Shown piece after piece: positions 1 through 5,069 of a stretch of DNA of 5,196 nt. The translations under genes and the position numbers were made by a program. Within the stretch, counting starts at the first letter, position 1, and each line of letters starts with the position of its first letter. The notes under the pieces were generated by a model. That model did no database searches, was not told where the DNA came from, and was given only the letters and a program-made list of their open reading frames with translations. The stretch covers positions 1 to 5,196 of the forward strand of contig CAIJKT010000812.1 in NCBI GenBank assembly GCA_903821255.1. Reading direction: 5' to 3'. This DNA is from an uncultured Lentisphaeria bacterium. GTDB lineage: Bacteria; Verrucomicrobiota; Lentisphaeria; Victivallales; Victivallaceae.

Positions 1-36
1 AATCCGAACAGCACATGCTAAAATTTAATCTTTGCA

Positions 37-47
37 ATTGTGACAAT
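37..47. repeat. Short perfect palindrome, possible operator
   Basis: ATTGT-G-ACAAT, an 11-base inverted repeat with one central base, lies in the 66 noncoding bases beyond the regulator's stop codon. Its size suits a dimeric protein-binding site for a gene lying to the left, but one copy of this length can arise by chance and no second copy is seen in the window. The rest of 1-66 shows no gene: a plus-strand frame entering from the left meets stops in every frame. Confidence 0.2.
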
Positions 48-66
48 GATCCAGGCCGGCAGCAGA

Positions 67-1065
67 TCAAGTATCGCCGTAGCGAATTTCAGGATTAATA
101 TATTGCTGCCGCGGCAGCGAAGGATTTTTAATGATAAGTTGAAGCTGAATCAGCGCCTGGCGCGATAGCTCATCAAAGTCCTGGATTATCGAGGTGGTCA
201 TAAAACCCCAGATATTGATGTTTTCAACATTTCCGAAATCCGCATAATAAATGTCCTTTTTCCAGCATAATTTATGGCTCAATACCCATTGGACTACCGC
301 GCCGGTGGCAAACCAGTGATCCGCAAAAATCAGCAGCGGCAAAGACCCGGAAACTTTGATATTACCATCCAGTGCCGTAATCTTTCCTCCGAAATCAGGC
401 GGGAGATGAATAATTTCATAAAACCTTTTTGCACTCCGGCAGGCGGAAATGAAGCCTGCTGTTTTCTGGTCTCCGATAAAACGGTTGACATTCGGCGTGC
501 ATAACAGATACGGAGTGGCTGACGGTAATTCGGCAAGGCGTTCAGTTACAAGCTTTGCAAAGCATTTCTGATGATCGGTTGCCACAAAATTACATTCAGG
601 AATGGCGCGGTTGATGATGATTCCCGGCAGTTTCTTCTGGCAGTCGATAATCTGCTGCATGTGCTCTTCGTCCGGATGCGACCATAGAATGCCGTCAAAA
701 TTAGCCAGATTGGAAACTTTGGTTTTGGACCCCAGCGCATCATCGTAGGAAATATATTTCAGGGAACAATTAGGCGCTGCCGGAATATGGCGCATGAGCC
801 AGTCCGGTGCAATATATGCGATGCGATAACATTGAGTGGTGTTAATCACCAGACTGCCGGCGCCGCGTCTGGAGCTGATCAATCCTTTTTCGATAAGAAT
901 ATCAACCGCGCTGTTGATTGTTGTCCGGGTAACGTTGAAACGCTTTGCCAGATCCATTCTTGTCGGGAACAGATCGCCTGCCGAATAAGTTCCTGACTTG
1001 ATTTCAGCAATAAGTTCAAATGCAATCTGACGATAACGTTCCAGTTTCAAGATATGAAGCCTCAT
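67..1065 (-). CDS. GntR-type transcriptional regulator with LacI-like sugar-binding domain
   Basis: Cytoplasmic DNA-binding regulator of 332 residues. Residues about 7-74 form a GntR-type winged helix-turn-helix: the opening YRQIAFELIAEIKSGTYSAG, then helix-turn-helix residues about 35-57 (RMDLAKRFNVTRTTINSAVD) and the wing GLISSRRGAGSLV. Residues about 80-332 resemble the periplasmic-binding-protein-like sensor of LacI repressors: ATDHQKCFAKLV, GDQKTAGFISA and FADHWFATGAVV occupy the places of the usual D-x-A and GF-x-A ligand-pocket segments. This layout is that of AraR-like regulators, which release DNA on binding a sugar; the ligand here is unknown. An in-frame TAA lies directly before the ATG, so translation cannot begin further upstream; no strong Shine-Dalgarno is visible. 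It diverges from the deacetylase gene, which suggests that it represses that gene and perhaps itself. The family call is firm; the target and ligand are inferred. Confidence 0.9.
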   Translation of the reverse strand: MRLHILKLERYRQIAFELIAEIKSGTYSAGDLFPTRMDLAKRFNVTRTTINSAVDILIEKGLISSRRGAGSLVINTTQCYRIAYIAPDWLMRHIPAAPNCSLKYISYDDALGSKTKVSNLANFDGILWSHPDEEHMQQIIDCQKKLPGIIINRAIPECNFVATDHQKCFAKLVTERLAELPSATPYLLCTPNVNRFIGDQKTAGFISACRSAKRFYEIIHLPPDFGGKITALDGNIKVSGSLPLLIFADHWFATGAVVQWVLSHKLCWKKDIYYADFGNVENINIWGFMTTSIIQDFDELSRQALIQLQLIIKNPSLPRQQYINPEIRYGDT

Positions 1066-1084
1066 TTATTGTTTTCTTAATATT

Positions 1085-1113
1085 AAAATAACACTTGGAG
1101 ATGAGATATTCAA
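1085..1113 (-). promoter_or_regulatory. Candidate sigma70-like promoter of the regulator gene
   Basis: Read on the minus strand, TTGAAT (1108-1113) is followed after 17 bases by TATTTT (1085-1090). Transcription would begin near 1078, giving a leader of only about 12 bases before the ATG at 1065, consistent with the lack of a clear ribosome binding site. A TCAA-T-TTGA palindrome (1110-1118) overlaps the -35 box and could be an operator. The surrounding DNA is AT-rich, so chance matches are likely. Confidence 0.4.
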
Positions 1114-1160
1114 TTTGATTCACTATCATCCCGTAATTTCTAAATCTTGATAATTGCAGC

Positions 1161-1196
1161 TTTACCCTTTGTTCCCAATGGCGCTTCCGGGGTAAA
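1161..1196. repeat. Inverted repeat between divergent genes, possible operator or hairpin
   Basis: TTTACCC (1161-1167) and GGGTAAA (1190-1196) are perfectly complementary over 7 bases and separated by 22 bases. The repeat lies upstream of the -35 box of the deacetylase promoter and upstream of the regulator promoter. It could be a pair of half-sites for the neighbouring regulator; it has no U-tract and does not look like a terminator. Confidence 0.4.
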
Positions 1197-1233
1197 CTAA
1201 ATGCTGGATTTAATTTGGCAGACAACGCTTCCG
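1182..1233. repeat. Direct repeat of CGCTTCCG
   Basis: CGCTTCCG occurs at 1182-1189 and again at 1226-1233, 44 bases apart, about four helical turns. The second copy lies between the -35 and -10 boxes of the deacetylase promoter, where a bound protein would block transcription; the first lies inside the loop of the TTTACCC/GGGTAAA repeat. Binding by the neighbouring regulator is inferred only from position. Confidence 0.35.
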
Positions 1234-1243
1234 CTGATATATT
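1215..1243 (+). promoter_or_regulatory. Sigma70-like promoter of the deacetylase gene
   Basis: TTGGCA (1215-1220) and TATATT (1238-1243) are separated by the ideal 17 bases, each one base from consensus. Transcription would start near 1250, giving a leader of about 43 bases before the ATG at 1293. This is the best promoter-like pair in the divergent region. Confidence 0.6.
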
Positions 1244-1279
1244 CTTTAAATAATTTCTGACACGCGTTCTACTTATAAC

Positions 1280-1284
1280 AAGGA
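1280..1284 (+). promoter_or_regulatory. Shine-Dalgarno site that decides the deacetylase start
   Basis: AAGGA lies 8 bases before the ATG at 1293. The other in-frame ATG, at 1284, overlaps this site and would have no usable spacing, so 1293 is preferred. Confidence 0.65.
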
Positions 1285-1292
1285 TGAAGAAA

Positions 1293-2081
1293 ATGAGCAA
1301 AAACGGCAAGGCGGATGACATTGTTCTGATTATCGGGGCGCATCACGAAGAAGTTGAAGCTGAATTTCCAAATATCGCGGCGAAGCTGGCGGACAGATGC
1401 AGCCGGGTCGTTATCCTTAACCCGGTCGGCGGCTGGAACTGGAGTTTCATCCGCGAACTCGGTCCCGACGGCGTGCAGCGTACCATCCGCGAAGCCAAAG
1501 CCGCCGCGCAGGAACTGGGCTGCGAAAAGGTCATCTGGGACTATCCGGTGGCGGAAGTCGAAGAACACAGGCTGGAGCTCATGCGGCGGATGGCGGATTT
1601 TATCCTGGACCTGAATCCGTCAATCGTGCTGACACACTGGCCGCAGGATTCACACGCCGACCACCGCACCATTGCCAGAATCAGCCGTCATGTGCTGAAT
1701 GTCGCGCCGAACCTGGTGGAAGACTCCAAACGGTCGCTGAACGTGAAAGAAATCTATGCGTTTCAGGTCGGAATCACCCAGACGTACAATTATTACCCGG
1801 ATTTCCTGGTGCTGGCCGATGACGCCAGCATGAAAAGAGCCGAAAAAGCGCTGCAATGTTTCCACGGCACCGCCAAGCAGAAAGCCTTGATCTGGTGGGA
1901 AAACGTCCAGTCGAAAACCAATAGCTGGAAACAGATCACCGGCGGCATTCCGGCGGAACCGCTGAAGTTCGTCGGCCCGCAGTTACCATTGAAAGGTTTC
2001 CGGCTGGCGGAAATCCTCGGCGACGATATCATCAGCATGCCGTTCGACCGCTGGATTTACGACTCACACGGGCAGATATGA
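1293..2081 (+). CDS. PIG-L (LmbE-like) family deacetylase with variant active-site motif
   Basis: Protein of 262 residues, a usual length for the family, whose members are metal-dependent hydrolases removing acetyl groups from N-acetylglucosamine-type or related substrates. No signal peptide is seen, so it should act in the cytoplasm. After a beta strand (DDIVLIIGA) comes the first motif as AHHEEVE (about residues 16-22) instead of the usual AHPDDxE: the metal-binding His is kept, Pro is His, and both Asp (catalytic base and metal ligand) are Glu. The second motif is intact: THWPQDSHADH (about 114-124), whose HxDH supplies a further metal-ligand His. The start at 1293 is chosen because AAGGA precedes it by 8 bases; an in-frame ATG at 1284 would add three residues. 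The gene has its own promoter and diverges from a sugar-type regulator, suggesting work on an imported amino sugar or acetylated sugar. The fold is clear; activity and substrate are not. Confidence 0.85.
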   Translation: MSKNGKADDIVLIIGAHHEEVEAEFPNIAAKLADRCSRVVILNPVGGWNWSFIRELGPDGVQRTIREAKAAAQELGCEKVIWDYPVAEVEEHRLELMRRMADFILDLNPSIVLTHWPQDSHADHRTIARISRHVLNVAPNLVEDSKRSLNVKEIYAFQVGITQTYNYYPDFLVLADDASMKRAEKALQCFHGTAKQKALIWWENVQSKTNSWKQITGGIPAEPLKFVGPQLPLKGFRLAEILGDDIISMPFDRWIYDSHGQI

Positions 2082-2090
2082 AAGCTCGGC

Positions 2091-2693
2091 ATGAATATTT
2101 TTAATCATAATATTGAAAACCCAATACTGGAAAAGAATGCATGTCGCTATCGCATTACTGAAAATATCGGCTGGGGTCTTTGTATATCTGCGATATATAT
2201 TTTTTTCATGAACAATGATCACCCTTTTTCTTATATTTTTTTAGGCTTTAGTACTTGCTGGCTGTTTCTGGCAAAATCCTTGCCATCCGGTCGTTATCGC
2301 ATTACTAAAACTATCGGCTGGGTTCTTTGTGTACTTGCGATATATGGAATTTTTATGAGCTATGATCACTTTCTTTCTTATATATTTGCAGGATACAGCA
2401 TTTGCTGGATATTTCTTGCAAAATCTTTGACATCCGGTGCAAAATATAAAAGAATGCTGCTATTGTGCCTTCAGGCAATTACTATCACAGGTATTGGATA
2501 TTGGCTTGAGCATTGGCTATGTATTTACATATATGACTCTTTCGAAAATGGAGCCGCTGCTGTATTTGGTCCGATAATAGTGTTTCCCGTGTGGAGCATG
2601 CTACTTGCATCGTTTCTTGAAATCATTTTATCGCGACGGAGTAAAGTGTTGGCCGTCGGGCAGATGAAAGAAGAGCCGCACAGTCAAATCTGA
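2091..2693 (+). CDS. Small multi-pass membrane protein with tandem internal duplication, function unknown
   Basis: A 200-residue protein not recognised as any named family. It has about six hydrophobic segments, near residues 26-40, 46-61, 75-89, 95-110, 122-140 and 155-180, joined by short loops, and a charged C-terminal tail after SRRSK. Segments 1-2 and 3-4 are copies: residues 19-67 and 68-116 match at 33 of 49 positions (RYRIT, IGW, YIF, CW, FLAKSL shared). There is no cleavable signal peptide. The gene begins 9 bases after the deacetylase stop with only a weak GAAAG upstream, so it is probably co-transcribed and perhaps translated by reinitiation. Its DNA is much richer in AT than its neighbours (39 G+C of 120 bases at 2101-2220, against 38 of 60 at 1441-1500), and it uses AT-ending codons freely, which may mean recent acquisition. 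Coding is supported by the length, the membrane pattern and the repeat conserved at protein level. Confidence 0.7.
   Translation: MNIFNHNIENPILEKNACRYRITENIGWGLCISAIYIFFMNNDHPFSYIFLGFSTCWLFLAKSLPSGRYRITKTIGWVLCVLAIYGIFMSYDHFLSYIFAGYSICWIFLAKSLTSGAKYKRMLLLCLQAITITGIGYWLEHWLCIYIYDSFENGAAAVFGPIIVFPVWSMLLASFLEIILSRRSKVLAVGQMKEEPHSQI
2145..2438 (+). repeat. Tandem duplication of 147 bases inside the membrane protein gene
   Basis: Two in-frame copies, 2145-2291 and 2292-2438, follow each other without a gap. Each encodes 49 residues: a conserved RYRIT start, two hydrophobic helices and a SLxSG end. They agree at 33 of 49 residues, and the first 15 bases (CGYTATCGCATTACT) are the same but for one position. 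The divergence, mostly conservative within helices, suggests an old duplication held under selection rather than an assembly artefact. Confidence 0.9.
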
Positions 2694-2811
2694 TTAATCA
2701 CAAAGGCACAGAGAATTTCTTTGCAGATTTAACAGCCGGAAGAATTTGAAAAACAGAGTTTCTGCCTTTATCCCCAAGGCTTTCTCTGTGTCTTTGTGTC
2801 TCTGTGGTTAA
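2694..2811. repeat. Imperfect inverted repeat of CACAGAGA type, likely dispersed intergenic element
   Basis: The left arm (2694-2715) begins TTAATCACAAAGGCACAG; the right arm (2782-2811), read on the minus strand, begins TTAACCACAGAGACACAA and ends GACACAGAGAA. Aligned, the two arms match at all but two bases once an 8-base gap is allowed in the left arm. About 66 bases separate them and contain a small hairpin (GCCTT 2764-2768, AAGGC 2776-2780). The element fills the space between two convergent genes, starting on the base after the membrane protein's stop codon, which itself lies in the palindrome TGATTAATCA (2691-2700). Sequences of the ACCACAGAGACACAGAG kind are, from memory, scattered through intergenic DNA of many environmental bacteria; copy number here cannot be judged from one window. 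It encodes nothing. It may also end transcription from both sides. Confidence 0.6.
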
Positions 2812-2837
2812 AAAAACAGGATTGATTATTCCTGTTT
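2810..2837 (-). terminator. Candidate intrinsic terminator of the truB-containing operon
   Basis: On the minus strand AAACAGG (2831-2837) and CCTGTTT (2814-2820) form a 7-base-pair stem with a 10-base loop, merging into a run of seven T (2810-2816). The TAA of the 492-residue gene (2826-2828) falls within the loop. The stem has only four G-C pairs, so termination may be partial or helped by the adjoining inverted repeat. Confidence 0.45.
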
Positions 2838-4304
2838 ATTCTCGACGTTCATGAAACTGCCCATCCGGGCGATGATCTCGGTCTGGGTTTCAGCCAGTTT
2901 TTCAACGGCGTCGAGGACGCTTTCGACTTCATCCTCGTCAATGGAATAATCATCCGAGTTCAGCATATTGAGCATGGCGGTCAGGCGCAGTGAAATTTCC
3001 GCCAGTTTCTTCATCTCTTTTTGCGGCAGTTGCGCGGCGGCGATGTCAATGCTGTTCAGGAATTGCAGCCATTCCAGGCGCTCTTCGACGGTTTCCAGTA
3101 TCTTCTCCCGAACCGGCGCTTTCAGTTCGTCGGCATGGCGGTTGTATCTTTCCGCAAACCTCTCCCAGCGGTCTTCGATGTAATTCATGAAGACATTTTC
3201 CTGGGCGTCGTCAATGAAATTCAGTTTTTCGTTGCCGAAGCAGCGGCTGAAGAAATCCACGAATTCCAGTTCTTTCCGGTAGCACTGGTCAAGCATGTAC
3301 GCGTCAATTTCCGGGGTTTTCATCGGGATGCCGATTTCCGCCAGGATTTCATCAATCGAAGCGGTTTTGCCCTTGGAAATAATGACATCTTCAGGGACTT
3401 CCAGTTGCTCTTCGGCATCGGTATCGGATTTTCTGGTAAGGATGGTATGACCGTTGTCAATGCTGATTTCAATGTGATCGTTATTGCGGTAAAATTCATC
3501 CAGCGAAGCGCCGTCGGCAACCAGCAGTTCCCGTCCGCCGATGAAGAACGCATTGCTCAACTGGTCGGGTATTTCCAGATAACTTTCATAGTCATCAATA
3601 GTTTTATCAATGGCGGCGGAGTATTTTTCAATCCATTGTTTGACCTTGCCCGCTTTGCGGTTATTGCCCGGGATGTAGCTGAAATTGAAGGTACCTTTGG
3701 TCCAATCCAGGATTTTTACCGCAATGGCGTCGCCTTCTTCAAAATCATTGGTGCGGTAGAAATCTTTTAAATCAAAAGCTTTCAGCTTCACCTGGCCGCC
3801 GGCAGTCTTGCTTTGCAGCAGTTTCATGTTCGACTGGTTTTCCGCGATCAGGAAATCGAATATCTGCTCCGAGCCCAGCAGGACATGATATTTAATGATA
3901 TCTTCCAGTTTCTCGCTCACATCTTTCAGCGGTGCTTTCTTTTTGCTGTCAGTTCCGGTGAATTTCACGTCCGAAGGGAAAATATCTTCTGAACAAAATG
4001 CGGAAAAACGGTGTCCGGGGAAAAGTATTCCATGCTCAATTTCATGCTTGTCCGGCGTTATGCAGAATTCGGCGTTCTTAAAAAAGTTTTTCTTCAGTTG
4101 ATATTCGTTTTGGGTCATGTCTTTGAACAGTTCAACGTTGCCGTCGAGTTCGCGCACGACCCTGGATTTGAAACTTTCCGCTTCTTCCTCGGTGTCAAAT
4201 TTATAGGCCAGGCTTGCGATGAGAGTATCCGCGGTAAACGCGCCGGCGGATTTATTCAAAAAGAGATTTGCATCATGATCGAGTTTACTGGAATCTATAA
4301 GCAT
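2826..4304 (-). CDS. Conserved-looking acidic protein of unknown function downstream of truB
   Basis: A 492-residue, acidic, soluble protein with no signal peptide or membrane segment; I do not recognise its family. Three regions can be told apart. Residues about 1-140 are mixed, with a helix rich in Glu (DTEEEAESFKSRVVREL). Residues about 140-300 hold two related segments: LKDFYRTNDFEEGDAIAVKI (FYR at 182-184) and LDEFYRNNDHIEISI (FYR at 271-273), 89 residues apart, each followed by beta-strand-like sequence. Residues about 330-492 are mainly helical and charged (EERLEWLQFLNSID, DEDEVESVLDAVEKLAE), possibly coiled-coil or protein-binding. Start 4304 is well supported: GGAGG lies 5 bases upstream. 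It follows truB by 15 bases on the same strand, so the two are surely co-transcribed; a role linked to RNA or translation is suggested by that position only. Codon use matches truB, pointing to a resident gene. Confidence 0.85.
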   Translation of the reverse strand: MLIDSSKLDHDANLFLNKSAGAFTADTLIASLAYKFDTEEEAESFKSRVVRELDGNVELFKDMTQNEYQLKKNFFKNAEFCITPDKHEIEHGILFPGHRFSAFCSEDIFPSDVKFTGTDSKKKAPLKDVSEKLEDIIKYHVLLGSEQIFDFLIAENQSNMKLLQSKTAGGQVKLKAFDLKDFYRTNDFEEGDAIAVKILDWTKGTFNFSYIPGNNRKAGKVKQWIEKYSAAIDKTIDDYESYLEIPDQLSNAFFIGGRELLVADGASLDEFYRNNDHIEISIDNGHTILTRKSDTDAEEQLEVPEDVIISKGKTASIDEILAEIGIPMKTPEIDAYMLDQCYRKELEFVDFFSRCFGNEKLNFIDDAQENVFMNYIEDRWERFAERYNRHADELKAPVREKILETVEERLEWLQFLNSIDIAAAQLPQKEMKKLAEISLRLTAMLNMLNSDDYSIDEDEVESVLDAVEKLAETQTEIIARMGSFMNVENKQE

Positions 4305-4309
4305 AGAGG

Positions 4310-4314
4310 CCTCC
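4310..4314 (-). promoter_or_regulatory. Strong Shine-Dalgarno of the 492-residue gene
   Basis: GGAGG on the minus strand, 5 bases before the ATG at 4304 and within the 15-base gap after truB. It fixes the start of this unrecognised gene and implies efficient translation. Confidence 0.75.
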
Positions 4315-4319
4315 GGTTG

Positions 4320-5069
4320 CTAAAGGTTCATTTTCGCGATTTTTTTCAGCAGAAAGCTGCGCAGGCTGTCATCCAGCTCATTCTGCTCCCAGGTTTTTAT
4401 CGTATCCAGCGATACCGCATCCTTCAAGTCGAATTCTCCGCTTTTCAGCCGGTTGAGCGAGAAAAGGGTGGCACCGCAGCCGAGTTTTTTGCCGATGTCC
4501 GCGCACAGCGTTCTGATATAGGTGCCTTTGGTGCACTCCACGGTTATATCGACAAACGGCAGTTCGATCCGGCTGATGCGGATGCTTTTAATCGTGATGG
4601 TCTTGGCTTCGCGTTCGATCTCGATGCCTTTGCGCGCCAGTTCGTAAAGTTTCTTTCCGTCTACTTTGACGGCGGAAACCATTGGCGGGATCTGCTGTTG
4701 AACGCCGACAAAACCGGCGATGACTTTTTTTATCTGTTCCGCGGTCACATTGCTGTAATCGCTCTGGGCGGTCATCGTGCCGTCCATATCCAGCGAGTCG
4801 GTCTCGGTGCCGAGGAGCAGCGTTGCTTCGTAAGTTTTATCCTGCCCGCTGAATTTGTCGCTCAACTTGGTGAATCTGCCGATGACGATTATCAGCAGTC
4901 CGGTCGCCGCCGGGTCGAGTGTGCCGCAATGTCCGACTTTGGGAATATTGAAGCGCGCCCGGATGAAGTTTACCACATCGAAACTGGTCCAGGTTTTCGG
5001 ATTGTCGACCAGCAGCACTCCGTGCTGGGAGAATACCGGCAGCCGCGGTTTGTCAGGATCGTGCCTCAT
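4320..5069 (-). CDS. truB: tRNA pseudouridine-55 synthase TruB, short form
   Basis: Converts uridine 55 in the T-loop of tRNAs to pseudouridine in the cytoplasm. The family signatures are in order: GVLLVDNPKTWTSFDVV (17-33), the catalytic motif GHCGTLDPAATGLL with nucleophile Asp52, KTYEA with the active-site Tyr80, QIPPMVSAVKVDGKKLYELA in the middle, and the C-terminal substrate-binding KGTYIRTLCADIGKKLGCGA followed by LNRLKSGEF. At 249 residues it is shorter than the roughly 310 of Escherichia coli and Bacillus; it ends soon after the catalytic domain, so the C-terminal PUA-like domain seems absent. The usual DKPxGxTS is DNPKTWTS here. The ATG at 5069 overlaps the upstream phosphoesterase by 17 bases and has AAAGGG 6 bases before it, indicating translational coupling. 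The gene order phosphoesterase-truB is conserved in many bacteria. Confidence 0.96.
   Translation of the reverse strand: MRHDPDKPRLPVFSQHGVLLVDNPKTWTSFDVVNFIRARFNIPKVGHCGTLDPAATGLLIIVIGRFTKLSDKFSGQDKTYEATLLLGTETDSLDMDGTMTAQSDYSNVTAEQIKKVIAGFVGVQQQIPPMVSAVKVDGKKLYELARKGIEIEREAKTITIKSIRISRIELPFVDITVECTKGTYIRTLCADIGKKLGCGATLFSLNRLKSGEFDLKDAVSLDTIKTWEQNELDDSLRSFLLKKIAKMNL

Noticed and set aside
47..69. TGATC...GATCA repeat near the end of the regulator gene as a terminator
   Set aside because: Only five base pairs, no U-tract on either strand and an internal part that is palindromic by virtue of GCCGGC alone.
274..996. Plus-strand frames opposite the regulator gene
   Set aside because: Short, without ribosome binding sites, and fully inside a gene with a convincing GntR helix-turn-helix and sensor domain.
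1284..1292. Upstream ATG at 1284 as start of the deacetylase
   Set aside because: The only Shine-Dalgarno, AAGGA at 1280-1284, overlaps this ATG; the spacing suits the ATG at 1293.
1016..1568. Minus-strand open frames across the divergent control region
   Set aside because: They overlap the promoters, the regulator's start and the deacetylase coding region, and show no family features.
3021..3770. Plus-strand open frame of 249 codons
   Set aside because: Antisense to the 492-residue gene; it reads as the complement of that gene's codon pattern and lacks a ribosome binding site or domain.
4306..4313. GAGGCCTC palindrome over the Shine-Dalgarno of the 492-residue gene as a regulatory hairpin
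   Set aside because: An eight-base palindrome with no loop cannot fold back on itself, and it follows simply from GGAGG next to CCTC.
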